The notes: a model not told the origin generated them from the letters alone. 64,000 nt of DNA from Pseudaeromonas paramecii (GCF_039540575.1 NZ_BAABFC010000013.1:1-64000); one strand, 5' to 3'; shown: positions 14,437 to 23,500, counted from the first letter of the stretch. Translations and numbers: made by a program.

Positions 14437-15834
14437 TCAGGCCGTGGCCCGACCCAACAGACGACGCCACAGGCCGCTCATGGCCGCCAGCGAGCTTTCC
14501 TGGCTGACGGAGAGATCGTTGTCCGCCAGCCCAGGGTCCACCGCCAGGGCATAGAGTGCCTGACCCAGCATGGCGGTCTGGGCATCGCTGCTGCCCGCCA
14601 GGGCCGCCAGCTGCGCCAGTGTGGTAGCGTCGGGAGCCTCGTCCCCCTGGTAGTGAGCCACATGCAGGCTGGCCGCCAGACCCGCCAGCTGCACTAGCGT
14701 ATCGCCGCTCACCCCCATGTTGCCCAGGTAGCTGGTGTAGAGGCTGTACATGCCCTCCAGGGCGAAGCGCGTTTTATAGCTGGCGAAGTCGCTGTCGGAA
14801 GGAAGACTGTCGACGAAATGGCTTTGGATCTCGTAGGTGCCGGCGGCCACCGACAGATCCACCAGCCGCCAGGGGCAAGGGTCGGTGACACAGGAGCCGG
14901 TCTCCACATCGTACATCAGCAGGCTGCCGTCGCCGTTGTAGTCCGCCAGCGCCGCATCCTGGGCGTGGAAGTGGCCGGTGAACACCAGATTGAGGCCGTA
15001 TTCCGACAGCAGCTGGCCCACCGTCTCGTAGTCATCCAGCAGGTACTCGGCGAAGAAATTAGGCTGGCTGGCAAAGTGGGCCACCACCCCGTGGTGCAGC
15101 ATGCCGAACACCCGCTTGCCCTGACTCTGGGCCTCGGCCAGCAGCGGCTGCAACCAGCCCAGCAGATCGTCGGAGAGGGCGCCGGAAGTCTCAGGAGAAC
15201 CCAGGCTGGCGTTGTCGTCGTATTTGCAGGAGTCGAGCGCTACCAGCCAGACGCCGGTGACCGGCTCGACAATGTAGCTCAAGGAGTTGTCATGCCGGTA
15301 CAGGGCGCCGGCGTAGCCGAAGTCGCCGTACAGGCTGGCGAAGTCATCGGGGCTGATGTTCTCCACCGCCGTGGTGCTGTCGCCGTCGAAGGCCACCGCA
15401 TGGGGGTTGTTGATGTCATGGTTGCCCGGCACCACGTAGACGGCGATACCCGCATCCCGCAAGGGTTGCAGCAGGCGGATGGCCAGCTCGTGACAGACCC
15501 GCTCGCCGTCCTTGGTCAGATCCCCCGGGATGATCACCATCTGCAGCCCCTCCACCGCCAACAGACTCGCCACCATGCTCTCGAGGATCTCGCGGCTTTG
15601 CAGCAGCATCTTGCGATCCGCGGCCAGATAGCTGTCGAAGGCGCTGCCCGAACTGCCCAGGCTGGTGTCGTAGACGTGCAGATCCGACAGCACGGCAAAG
15701 CGCAGCGAGCTGGCGACCGGCGGGTTGTTATCGTCATCATCGCTGCCACAGGCGGTCAGCCCCAACCCCAGGGTCAGGCTGGTGCCGGTGAGGGCAAGGG
15801 TCTTGAGAAAGGTGCGTCGCGTCAGTGGCGTCAT
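14437..15834 (-). CDS. Tat-exported metallophosphoesterase lipoprotein
   Basis: A 465-aa protein. The N-terminus TRRTFLKTLALTG is a clear twin-arginine signal, and it ends in a lipobox-like LGLTACGS, so the mature protein should be a folded, lipid-anchored periplasmic or outer-membrane protein. The calcineurin-like fold is shown by LSDLHVYD (metal site), IPGDLTKDGE, VPGNHDINNP, HHGVVAHF and TGHFHAQD. Folding with bound metals in the cytoplasm would explain use of Tat. The roughly 130-residue C-terminal part has no family I recognise. It is followed by its own tatA/E-type gene. Confidence 0.9.
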   Translation of the reverse strand: MTPLTRRTFLKTLALTGTSLTLGLGLTACGSDDDDNNPPVASSLRFAVLSDLHVYDTSLGSSGSAFDSYLAADRKMLLQSREILESMVASLLAVEGLQMVIIPGDLTKDGERVCHELAIRLLQPLRDAGIAVYVVPGNHDINNPHAVAFDGDSTTAVENISPDDFASLYGDFGYAGALYRHDNSLSYIVEPVTGVWLVALDSCKYDDNASLGSPETSGALSDDLLGWLQPLLAEAQSQGKRVFGMLHHGVVAHFASQPNFFAEYLLDDYETVGQLLSEYGLNLVFTGHFHAQDAALADYNGDGSLLMYDVETGSCVTDPCPWRLVDLSVAAGTYEIQSHFVDSLPSDSDFASYKTRFALEGMYSLYTSYLGNMGVSGDTLVQLAGLAASLHVAHYQGDEAPDATTLAQLAALAGSSDAQTAMLGQALYALAVDPGLADNDLSVSQESSLAAMSGLWRRLLGRATA

Positions 15835-15926
15835 GGTGTCATCCCGGACAAAGGCACAAGAAAGTGCCTAGCACCCTAGCGGGCGGCCATGACAAAACCA
15901 TGATTTTAGTGTGACAACTCTAGCCC

Positions 15927-16940
15927 CTAGTCACCGCGCCGGTAGCCGCTGGGGGAGCAGTGCATCTGCTCGCGGAAGAAGCGGCTGAAGCTGCTCTGAC
16001 TGGTGAAGCCCAGTTGCTGACTGATCTCCAGCATGGAGTGATCGCTGCGCCGCAGCCAGCGGCAGGCCTCTTCCAGTCGCAGTCGGTTGTACAGGGGCAT
16101 GAAGCCGGCCCCCTCCTCCTGCAAGCGCCGCAGCAGGGTCCAGCGGCTGATGTTGAGGCTGTCGCACAACCAGCCCTGCAGGGCCTCCTGGGCCGGCTCC
16201 CCCTCCCCGGCGCGCAGCCGCTCGCGGATCAGGTGGCCGATACGCTCGCCAAAGCCCATCACCTTGCCCAGCCCGTCCAGCTGCAACTGGGCCTGCTGCT
16301 CCTGATAGGGCCGCAGGGTGGCATTGTAACCGGCGTAGGGGGTATCCAGCTCGGCGTGGCTGAGCAGCAGGCTGTTGCTGGCCCCCGGCAGCACGGGGCA
16401 GTCGAAACGCTCCCGCAACAGACGCAGATCGGCGCGGCCCAGCAGACTCTGGTGCGTCAGCCTGAGGGCCTGAGAGCGCCCCGGCGCATAATGCCGCACC
16501 AGGGTCTGCAGCAGGTTGAAGTTGTGCAGGCTGGAGAAGGTGCCCACCCTGGGGTCGGGGCAGTCGGAGAGATATTCGAACAAGAGGCCGTCCGGCTGCT
16601 CCTGCACGCGGAGCTGATCGCTCTGACCGATCAGATCGCGAAACCGCGCCAGCTGACCGATGGCCGTCCGCAGGCTGGGGGCATTGCTGCACACCGCCGC
16701 CAATGGGCCGAAATGTTCAAACAGGTGGCCCAGATCCGGGGCGGGCAAGTCCAGCGGCAACTGCCTGGATTCCACCCAGGCGAGCAGACGAAAGTGACTC
16801 TGAGAGGACAGGCGCCCACCCGGTGTTTCCAGCTCATGGGGGTGGATGCCGGTCTGGCGCAACAGCTGGCGGGGCTGGCGCTCGGCAGGATCCAGGCGAG
16901 ACAACACCAGCTGGGCGATCCGATTGGACACACTCTTCAT
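15927..16940 (-). CDS. AraC-family transcriptional regulator with arabinose-binding-like N domain
   Basis: A 337-aa regulator. The N-terminal 180-190 residues resemble the OruR/ArgR-type effector domain (FRLLAWVESRQLPLD...SLHNFNLLQTLVRHYAPG). The C-terminal end is a double helix-turn-helix of AraC type: LNISRWTLLRRLQEEG and then the conserved ISQQLGFTSQSSFSRFFREQMHCSPSGYR. It is divergent from three genes for outer-membrane barrel proteins and may control them, which is an inference from position only. Confidence 0.88.
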   Translation of the reverse strand: MKSVSNRIAQLVLSRLDPAERQPRQLLRQTGIHPHELETPGGRLSSQSHFRLLAWVESRQLPLDLPAPDLGHLFEHFGPLAAVCSNAPSLRTAIGQLARFRDLIGQSDQLRVQEQPDGLLFEYLSDCPDPRVGTFSSLHNFNLLQTLVRHYAPGRSQALRLTHQSLLGRADLRLLRERFDCPVLPGASNSLLLSHAELDTPYAGYNATLRPYQEQQAQLQLDGLGKVMGFGERIGHLIRERLRAGEGEPAQEALQGWLCDSLNISRWTLLRRLQEEGAGFMPLYNRLRLEEACRWLRRSDHSMLEISQQLGFTSQSSFSRFFREQMHCSPSGYRRGD

Positions 16941-17176
16941 GGCGCATTTCTCCCTATGGCATCTGGCGGTGGCGTTAGGCTGCGCATGATTGGCATTTCT
17001 GCGCCATCAGACTGTGAGGCAACTCTCGTCCGGTCGTCCGCCCTTGTTACCGCATGTAACCCTGCTGGCTAATTCACAATTTGATTACATTGCAACAAAA
17101 TGAAAAAAACGCCTGGCGATACGGCGAGGAACCCGCTCAAATGGATCTCAAAGGAATCTCTATGCAAGGAGCCACC

Positions 17177-17749
17177 ATGCGCGGCTGTCTCATCCCCCTG
17201 CTGTGCCTGCTCGCGGGCCTGGCCCAGGCACAAACCCCGGCCTGGTACCTCACCCCCTTCGCCGGCTATGCCAGCGGACTGGACTTTGATGGGCAAGACG
17301 ATACGCCGGGCCTGCACGCCAAAGCCACCGGCCTGTGGGGACTGGCCCTGGGGCGGCAGACGGACGATCCCGGCAGCATGGAGCTGCTGTTCTCCCAGCA
17401 AGTCTCCCGCCTCTCCCCGGCGCAGCCTGACCGGCTCACCCTGCGCTACCTGCACTTCGCCGGCGCCCTGAATGCCGACACCTGGCTCAAGCCCTATGTC
17501 AGTGCCGGGGCGGGACTGACCCAATTCCAGGCGTACCAGAGCAAACTGCGCCCCTCCCTGGCCCTGGCGGTGGGCATTCAACCGCATCTGGCCCGCCAAC
17601 TGGCACTGCGGGCCGAGCTGCGGGGCTACGGCACCCTGATCGACGATGACAGCCAGTTTCTGTGCGATCCCCAGCAGTGTGGCCTGCGGATCCAGGGCGA
17701 GCTGTTGACCCAGCTGCAGGCCAACCTGGGTCTGACCCTCTTCTTCTAG
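17177..17749 (+). CDS. Outer-membrane beta-barrel protein (small, OmpW/OMP_b-brl-like)
   Basis: A 190-aa protein with signal peptide MRGCLIPLLCLLAGLAQAQ. It then shows alternating hydrophobic strands separated by polar turns (YLTPFAGYASGLDF, GLWGLALGRQT, LTLRYLHFAGALN, LKPYVSAGAGL) and a terminal aromatic residue (LGLTLFF), as in eight-stranded outer-membrane barrels. A possible disulfide, FLCDPQQCG, is near the C-terminus. The start at ATG 17177 is preferred because AAGGAG precedes it and the signal peptide begins there. It is first of three consecutive barrel genes spaced 15-24 bases apart. No specific function can be assigned. Confidence 0.75.
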   Translation: MRGCLIPLLCLLAGLAQAQTPAWYLTPFAGYASGLDFDGQDDTPGLHAKATGLWGLALGRQTDDPGSMELLFSQQVSRLSPAQPDRLTLRYLHFAGALNADTWLKPYVSAGAGLTQFQAYQSKLRPSLALAVGIQPHLARQLALRAELRGYGTLIDDDSQFLCDPQQCGLRIQGELLTQLQANLGLTLFF

Positions 17750-17764
17750 CCCCGCGGAGCCGCC

Positions 17765-18694
17765 ATGCCCCACCGATTGTCTCGCCTGCTCCTGCTGGCG
17801 TCGCTGCTGTGGATCGCCGGCCCCCTGGCCGCCGAGAACCCCCTGCAGCGCCAGGCCAATGCCGCCCTGGCCCTGATGACCTTTACCGTCACCCCCGATA
17901 TCACCGCCAGCAACCTCAACATCCAGGATCAGAGAGCCGGCACCGTCAGCCTGCTGATGACACAATGGGGCGGTGGCGCCACCTGGAGCGCGGACTTTCC
18001 CCTCTATCTGGAGGGCAATCTGGGCTTCAGCCGCTACGATCCGCGCTTCTTACTGGAAGAGGGCGATGAGACCTTCACCATCCCTGCCCGCTGGAATACC
18101 CTCAGTGCCACCGGCGGCATCGGCTGGGACTTTCCCCTGCAGCCGGAACTGGTGCTGCGCCCCATCGCCAACCTCACTCTGGGCACCATGGCCAGTGACC
18201 TGCGGGTGGCGGACTGGATCCTCGACCGAGACGATCTGCGCCAGTCCACCAGCTTGCTGGATGTGGGCCGGCTCAACGCCATCGGCTACGGCACCTCCCT
18301 GATGCTGGATTACGAGCACCTGAGTCCGGCGCAGGATCTGGATGCGGAGCTGCGCTTCTCCTACATCCACCTGCAGAGCATGGGGGGCACAGGAGCCCTG
18401 ATCCGGGGTCAGGCCAATGCCGAGAACCTCAGCCTCTACCTGCGCCGTCGCGCCCCTACCGGCCTGTTGCTGTTCGAGCGCCCCCTGCGTTACGTGTTGG
18501 AGGGGGCTCACACCCAGTACCTGGGGGCACAGCGCGGCCTGCTGGGCTTCGATGCCCTGACTTCCCTGGGCACGGGTCTGGAGCTGGACTTGAGCCGCTT
18601 CGATCTGCTGGTCAGCCGGCTGCGACTGGTGGGCCGCTACATGTTTGGTCGCAACACGGACGGTTATTCCATCGGCCTGGCCGCCAGCTTCTAG
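17765..18694 (+). CDS. Solitary outer-membrane autotransporter-like beta-barrel protein
   Basis: A 309-aa protein with signal peptide (RLSRLLLLASLLWIAGPLAA). No passenger domain is present; the whole mature protein looks like a 12-stranded barrel, ending YMFGRNTDGYSIGLAASF with a terminal phenylalanine. I assign it to the 'solitary outer membrane autotransporter-like barrel' family (Omp_AT) found in Vibrio, Shewanella and Aeromonas, from memory of that family. It lies 15 bases after the preceding barrel gene, so the two are probably cotranscribed. Its role is unknown. Confidence 0.7.
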   Translation: MPHRLSRLLLLASLLWIAGPLAAENPLQRQANAALALMTFTVTPDITASNLNIQDQRAGTVSLLMTQWGGGATWSADFPLYLEGNLGFSRYDPRFLLEEGDETFTIPARWNTLSATGGIGWDFPLQPELVLRPIANLTLGTMASDLRVADWILDRDDLRQSTSLLDVGRLNAIGYGTSLMLDYEHLSPAQDLDAELRFSYIHLQSMGGTGALIRGQANAENLSLYLRRRAPTGLLLFERPLRYVLEGAHTQYLGAQRGLLGFDALTSLGTGLELDLSRFDLLVSRLRLVGRYMFGRNTDGYSIGLAASF

Positions 18695-18718
18695 ACCCCC
18701 TCACAAGGAGAACAATGG

Positions 18719-19528
18719 ATGACAAGAGTACGATTGACCAGTCTGCTGCTGGGTGGGCTGCTGGTGCTGACCGGCCGAGTGGGCGCGGCGGGACTGTCGG
18801 TAGACGATGTGGTGCCCAACTTCATCGGCCTGGGGGTCGGCAGCACCACCCAGTGGCATGGCAGCCAGGATCGCATGGTGGGGGCCATGCCGGGTGCCCG
18901 CATCAAACTCCAGGGCAGTCGGTTTGTGGAGTGGTACGGCCCCTATGTGGGACTCAACCTGCTGGAGGATGATAACGGCTGGGAAGCCGGCCCCTTGCTC
19001 AATGTGCGCTTGGGGAGAGAGGGCGTGGACGACCCCGTGGTGGCCCAACTGCCGGAGATAGGGCTGGGGCTGGAGGCCGGTGGCTTCGTGGCCTGGCACC
19101 ATGCCCGGCTCACCGGCATCCCCTACCGGCTGCGTCTGGGGCTGATGGCCAGCCACGCCGTGCTGGGCCAGACCGAAGGCACCCAGCTCACTCCCTACGC
19201 CAGCCTCTGGGTACCCCTGTCGGAGCAGCTGTTTATCGGCAGCGGCCTGGGCGCCACCTGGGCCAGCCAGTCCTTCATGCAACAGTATTTTGGGGTCAGT
19301 CCGGCGGCCGCCGAGGCCAGCGGTCTGCCCAGCTTCCAGGCCGACGCCGGCTTCCGCCAGATCTACTGGTGGCCCGGGGTGCTGTGGCGCATCCATCCGC
19401 GCTGGATGCTGGGTGCCGGGGCCTACGGCCAGTATCTGGTGGGGGATGCGGCCGACAGCCCCATCATTCGCGAGCGGGGGGATCGCTGGCAATGGACCTT
19501 CGGCCTGGGACTGGGCTACCTCTGGTAG
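18719..19528 (+). CDS. MipA/OmpV-family outer-membrane protein
   Basis: A 269-aa protein with signal peptide (VRLTSLLLGGLLVLTGRVGAAG). The family pattern is clear: VPNFIGLGVGSTTQWHGSQDRMVGAMPGARIKL at the mature N-terminus, GPLLNVRLGR, LEAGGFVAWH and the final strand WQWTFGLGLGYLW. MipA of E. coli scaffolds MltA and PBP1B; many relatives are inducible outer-membrane proteins. An overlapping ATG at 18715 is in another frame. ATG 18719 follows AAGGAG. It is third in the barrel cluster. Confidence 0.85.
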   Translation: MTRVRLTSLLLGGLLVLTGRVGAAGLSVDDVVPNFIGLGVGSTTQWHGSQDRMVGAMPGARIKLQGSRFVEWYGPYVGLNLLEDDNGWEAGPLLNVRLGREGVDDPVVAQLPEIGLGLEAGGFVAWHHARLTGIPYRLRLGLMASHAVLGQTEGTQLTPYASLWVPLSEQLFIGSGLGATWASQSFMQQYFGVSPAAAEASGLPSFQADAGFRQIYWWPGVLWRIHPRWMLGAGAYGQYLVGDAADSPIIRERGDRWQWTFGLGLGYLW

Positions 19529-19633
19529 TCGTTCCGAGGGCCGCCAAGACAGGGTCTCGATCGGCGCAACCACAGCATCGACGCCATGTCGGCAAAAATG
19601 AGGGTCAAATGACTAATATTTTTCTCGGGAGAT

Positions 19634-19649
19634 AGTGACATTGATCACA
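19634..19649. promoter_or_regulatory. CRP-type binding site upstream of DUF2591 gene
   Basis: AGTGACATTGATCACA fits the CRP consensus TGTGA-N6-TCACA with one mismatch, 50 bases upstream of the start codon. This suggests cAMP-CRP control of the gene at 19699. Confidence 0.55.
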
Positions 19650-19698
19650 GAATGACGATAATACGCCCACTTTTTATCCAAATGAGACAGGAGAAAAC

Positions 19699-20013
19699 GT
19701 GGATCTGGACCACTTGACCGATCAGCAGCTCAATGCCCTGGTAGCCAAGACACTGGGAATCAAGCATGCCAACTTCGCCCCTTGCGACAATTGGCAGGAT
19801 GCCTGGCCCCTCATCCAGCGCCACAACATCGCCCTGATCCCGGATCATTATCGCCAGGACTGGATTGCCATGGCTTACCCGGGATTTTTGGATCACACGG
19901 ATATGGTGGTGGAGATGGTGGGTCGCCAGATGAAACATACCAACCCGTTGCGCGCGGCCATGATGGCCTTCCTCAACGTTCACCGCACCCTGCGGCTGGA
20001 TCTGGCCCACTAA
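19699..20013 (+). CDS. DUF2591/NinX-like small protein
   Basis: A 104-aa cytoplasmic protein starting at GTG 19699 after CAGGAGAAAAC. The order DLDHLTDQQLNALVAKTLG, PCDNWQDAWPLIQRHNIALIP, W-AMAYPGF and NPLRAAMMAFLNVH matches the DUF2591 family, which is found in lambdoid phages (NinX) and as single chromosomal genes in this group. No other phage gene is nearby, so it is probably a resident gene. Its function is unknown. Confidence 0.7.
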   Translation: MDLDHLTDQQLNALVAKTLGIKHANFAPCDNWQDAWPLIQRHNIALIPDHYRQDWIAMAYPGFLDHTDMVVEMVGRQMKHTNPLRAAMMAFLNVHRTLRLDLAH

Positions 20014-20096
20014 GGGCCCGCAACCTCAGGTCCGGCCGGGCCGTCTAATTCAGCAGGTGGAGTTCGTCGTCCCACCGCCTGTTTAGCATCACCCTC

Positions 20097-20699
20097 TCAT
20101 CCACCTCGGCCATAAGCCGCCAGAAACACCCGCACCGCCCGGGACACCACCCGATCCAGCTCGTCATCGGCCGGCATAGGTCGCGCACCCAGACTGCAGG
20201 GCTCGATAAGCTCCGCCTCCAGCAGCCCCTTGAAGTGCATGGCACAGATCCAGGGGTCGTCAAATGCCAAGCGGGCCTGGTGACTCGACAGAAACTGGCT
20301 GAACAGTTTCCAGCCCTTCTCCGGCCCCAGGGCATAGAAGCGGCGCCCCACCTGGGAACGCGCCGCCTCGTGCAGCACCACGGTGCGCAGCGCCATCACC
20401 TCGGGGTGCAGCATGAAGCACAGGTAATATTTCCCCAGCCGTTGCAGTTGGGTCGGCAGAGCTGCTGTCGCATCCAGTTCCTCGAACGCCTCGGCGATGC
20501 GCATCCGGCGGCCGAACTCCAGCATCACCGCCTCGAACAGCGCCTCCTTGGAGCTGAAGTGGTTATACAGTGTGGCCTTGGATCCCCCCACCGCACTGGC
20601 GATGGCCGACATGGAGGTGGTTTCAAACCCCTGACGGGTGAAGGCCTCCCGGGCCACCTCCAGGATGGCCTGTCGCTTGGCCTCACTCTTGACGCGCAT
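20097..20699 (-). CDS. TetR-family repressor of the adjacent efflux operon
   Basis: A 200-aa TetR-type regulator. The N-terminal helix-turn-helix reads ILEVAREAFTRQGFETTSMSAIASAVGGSKATLYNHFSSKEALFEAVM. The C-terminal ligand domain resembles the AefR/TetR_C_7 class (LGKYYLCFMLHPEVMALRTVVLHEAARS). It is divergent from the outer-membrane factor/MFP/MFS operon, with a long palindrome in between, so it should repress that operon and itself. Confidence 0.9.
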   Translation of the reverse strand: MRVKSEAKRQAILEVAREAFTRQGFETTSMSAIASAVGGSKATLYNHFSSKEALFEAVMLEFGRRMRIAEAFEELDATAALPTQLQRLGKYYLCFMLHPEVMALRTVVLHEAARSQVGRRFYALGPEKGWKLFSQFLSSHQARLAFDDPWICAMHFKGLLEAELIEPCSLGARPMPADDELDRVVSRAVRVFLAAYGRGG

Positions 20700-20759
20700 G
20701 CTGCCTCTCCGGCTGATAAGGACGCGCTAGTTTTCCTTGACGGCAGGGTGCTTGTCAAA

Positions 20760-20789
20760 TTATAACCGTACCGTACGGTACAGTTATAA
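20760..20789. promoter_or_regulatory. 30-bp palindromic TetR operator between repressor and efflux operon
   Basis: The dyad is centred on CCGTACGG (20771-20778). Both arms extend outward to TTATAAC and GTTATAA, with one mismatched pair over 30 bp. Its position in the 120-bp divergent spacer fits an operator covering both promoters. Confidence 0.85.
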
Positions 20790-20819
20790 CACACAAGCGA
20801 CAAAGGAAGCCCCTCACCC

Positions 20820-22262
20820 ATGCCTAAGCCACAACCGCGAGCCGGTCGCCTGTTGCGCTACCGGCTCACCCCGTTATTGAGCAGCCTGCTGCTGGCCGCC
20901 TGCGCCCACCAGCCGGATTTGCCCGACGCCCCCCTGCTGCAGGCCGACCAGCTCGCCAGCCGCCAGAGTCTGGCCGGCGCCCGGCAGGACAGCTGGCCCG
21001 TGCAACAGTGGTGGACCCGCTATCAGGATCCTCAGCTGGATAGCCTGATGACCCAGGCCCTGGCCGATTCCCCCACCCTGGCCATCGCCCGGGCCCGCCT
21101 GGCGCAAGCCCAGGGGGCCGCCCGCCAGGCCGGTGCCGAGCTGGGACCGGACATCAGCGCCAGCGGCGCCATCACCCAGCAGAAGATCAGCTACAACAAC
21201 GGCAACGACTACGTGCCCCGGGACTGGAACACCTACGGCTCCGGCCTGCTGAGCTTCAACTACGAGCTGGACTTCTGGGGCAAACACCATGCCCAGGTGG
21301 CCGCCGCCCGTTCCGAACTGGCCGCCGCCCAGGCCCAGCAGGCGGATGTTCGTCGCCTGCTCACCAGCGGGCTGGCCCAGGCCTATGCCGAGCTGGCTCG
21401 TCTGTACGCCACCCGGGACACCGCCGCCACCGCCCTGAAGATCCGGCAGGAAACCGTGACCCTGTTCCAGGATCGTCAGCGCAACGGCCTGGAGACCCTG
21501 GGCTCGGTGCGCCAGGTGGAGTCGCTGGCCGCCAGTGCCGAGGCCAACCTGCTGGCCATCGACGAAGCCATCGGCCTGCAGCGCCATGCCCTGGCCGCCC
21601 TGGTGGGCAAGGGCCCTGACTGGGGCCTGAGCCTGCAGCGTCCCCGCCTGGCGCTGAGCAGCCGCTTCGGCCTGCCCGCCGAGGCGGGGGTGGATCTACT
21701 GGGCCACAGACCCGACATCACAGCCGCCCGTTGGCAGGTGGAAGCCGCCGCCAGCCGGGTCGGTGTGGCCGAGACCCAGTTCTACCCCAACATCAGCCTG
21801 AGCGGCTTCATCGGTACCCAGGCCCTCGGGCTGGAGAACCTGAGCGCCGCCGGCTCCAGTGCCGGCGGCATAGGCCCGGCCCTCTACCTGCCACTGTTCA
21901 GCTCAGGCCGGCTGGAGGGGCAACTGGATAGCGCCAAGGCGGCCTATGAACAGGCGGTGGCGGAGTACAACGCCAGCCTGCTCACCGCCCTGCAGCAGGT
22001 GGCGGATGCGGTCAGCAGCAGCCAGGCCCTGGGGGCCCGTCTGCAGCGCACCCAGGCGGCGGTAGACGCGGCCCAGCAGGCCTACGACATCGCCAACCAC
22101 CGCTACCAGGGGGGGCTGGCCAATTACCTGGATGTGCTCAGCGCCGAACAATCCCTGCTGGCGAGCCAGGAGCAGCTGGTGAACCTGCAGGCCCGGGCCC
22201 TGGCCCTCGACATCAATCTGGTGCACGCCCTGGGCGGCGGCAGCCAGGCAACCTCTTCTTGA
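20820..22262 (+). CDS. Outer-membrane efflux lipoprotein, NodT/OprM family
   Basis: A 480-aa TolC-like channel subunit. The lipobox SSLLLAACAHQPD gives an acylated N-terminus. Two repeated OEP halves show the typical long coiled-coil helices and the family blocks WWTRYQDPQLDSL, NYELDFWGKH, LLGHRPDITAARWQVEAA and FYPNISLSGFIGTQ. It forms the outer-membrane exit duct for the MFP and MFS pump encoded next. First gene of a three-gene operon: 18-bp and 11-bp gaps follow. Confidence 0.93.
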   Translation: MPKPQPRAGRLLRYRLTPLLSSLLLAACAHQPDLPDAPLLQADQLASRQSLAGARQDSWPVQQWWTRYQDPQLDSLMTQALADSPTLAIARARLAQAQGAARQAGAELGPDISASGAITQQKISYNNGNDYVPRDWNTYGSGLLSFNYELDFWGKHHAQVAAARSELAAAQAQQADVRRLLTSGLAQAYAELARLYATRDTAATALKIRQETVTLFQDRQRNGLETLGSVRQVESLAASAEANLLAIDEAIGLQRHALAALVGKGPDWGLSLQRPRLALSSRFGLPAEAGVDLLGHRPDITAARWQVEAAASRVGVAETQFYPNISLSGFIGTQALGLENLSAAGSSAGGIGPALYLPLFSSGRLEGQLDSAKAAYEQAVAEYNASLLTALQQVADAVSSSQALGARLQRTQAAVDAAQQAYDIANHRYQGGLANYLDVLSAEQSLLASQEQLVNLQARALALDINLVHALGGGSQATSS

Positions 22263-22280
22263 TAACGGACGATCCCGCTC

Positions 22281-23489
22281 ATGACCCAGATACACGTAGT
22301 CTCCCCCACCCAAGATCCGGTGGATGAACAACTTGAGCAACGCCAGTTGGCCGCCAAGCGCAAGCGCGGCTTTGCCGGTCTGGCACTGGTGGTGGCCCTG
22401 GCCGCCGTCGGTTACTGCAGCTGGTGGTGGCTGGTGGGCAGCCGCTACGTCAGCACCGACAACGCCTATACCGCCGCCGAACTGGCCGCCGTCACCCCGG
22501 CTGTGGGAGGCATAGTGCAAGCGGTGGCCGTGGTGGATACCCAGGCGGTGAAGCAGGGCGACGTCCTGGTGACCCTGGATGACACGGACGCCCGTCTGGC
22601 CCTGGCCCAGGCCGAGGCCAACCTGGCCCTGGCCCGCCGCCATGTGCGCAGCTACCTGGCCAACGACGAGATGCTGGCCGCCCAGATCAAGGCGCGGGAA
22701 GCGGACGAGAAGCGCGCCGCCGCCCAGCTGCTGGCCGCCCAGGCGGATCTGGCCCGGGCCAAGGTGGATCTGACCCGTCGTGAGGCCCTGGTGGCCTCCG
22801 GCTCCGTCTCCGGCGAGGAGCTGACCAACGCCAAGAATGCCCTGGCCCAGGCCGAAGCAAACCTGGATGCCGCCAAGGCCGCCAGCGCCCAGAGCCAGGC
22901 CAACCGCCTCTCCTCCATCGGCTCCAAGAAGGCCAACGCCAGCCTGATCATGGACAGCACGGTGGAGACCAACCCAGAGGTGCAGCTGGCCCGCGCCCGC
23001 TTCGAACAAGCCCAGGTGGACCTGGCCCGTACCCAGATCCGCGCTCCGGTGGACGGCGTGGTGGCCAAGCGTCAGGTGCAGGTCGGCCAGCGGGTGCAGG
23101 TGGGGGAACCCCTGATGAGCGTGGTGCCGCTGCAGACAGTGCACGTGGATGCCAACTTCAAGGAGGTGGAGCTGAGCAAGGTCAAGGTGGGCCAACCGGT
23201 GGAAGTGGTGGCGGATCTGTACGGTGACAGCCAGATCTACCACGGCGTGGTGACCGGCTTCTCCGGCGGCACCGGCTCCGCCTTCTCCATGATCCCGGCG
23301 CAAAACGCCACCGGTAACTGGATCAAGGTGGTCCAACGGCTGCCGGTGCGCATCGAGCTGGACGCCCAGGAGCTGGCCGCGCGGCCGCTGCAGGTGGGGC
23401 TCTCCATGGAAGCCACCGTCGACACCTCGGTCGAAGTAACCGGCCCGGCCCTGGCCAAAAACGCCCCTCCGGCCCAGCGCCAGGAGTAA
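22281..23489 (+). CDS. EmrA/HlyD-family membrane fusion protein
   Basis: A 402-aa periplasmic adaptor. One N-terminal membrane segment (GFAGLALVVALAAVGYCSWWWLV) is followed by the lipoyl-like half AELAAVTPAVGGIVQAVAV, a long Ala/Gln-rich coiled coil (about residues 100-220), the second lipoyl half IRAPVDGVVAKRQVQVGQRV and a beta-barrel domain. It links the MFS pump to the outer-membrane factor. It is encoded between the two partners, and the arrangement matches emrAB-type multidrug systems. Confidence 0.93.
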   Translation: MTQIHVVSPTQDPVDEQLEQRQLAAKRKRGFAGLALVVALAAVGYCSWWWLVGSRYVSTDNAYTAAELAAVTPAVGGIVQAVAVVDTQAVKQGDVLVTLDDTDARLALAQAEANLALARRHVRSYLANDEMLAAQIKAREADEKRAAAQLLAAQADLARAKVDLTRREALVASGSVSGEELTNAKNALAQAEANLDAAKAASAQSQANRLSSIGSKKANASLIMDSTVETNPEVQLARARFEQAQVDLARTQIRAPVDGVVAKRQVQVGQRVQVGEPLMSVVPLQTVHVDANFKEVELSKVKVGQPVEVVADLYGDSQIYHGVVTGFSGGTGSAFSMIPAQNATGNWIKVVQRLPVRIELDAQELAARPLQVGLSMEATVDTSVEVTGPALAKNAPPAQRQE

Positions 23490-23500
23490 CGAGGTAGTCC

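Noticed and set aside
19699..20013. Prophage remnant suggested by the NinX-like (DUF2591) gene
   Set aside because: No other phage gene, integrase or att site is nearby. The gene has its own CRP-type promoter region and looks resident.
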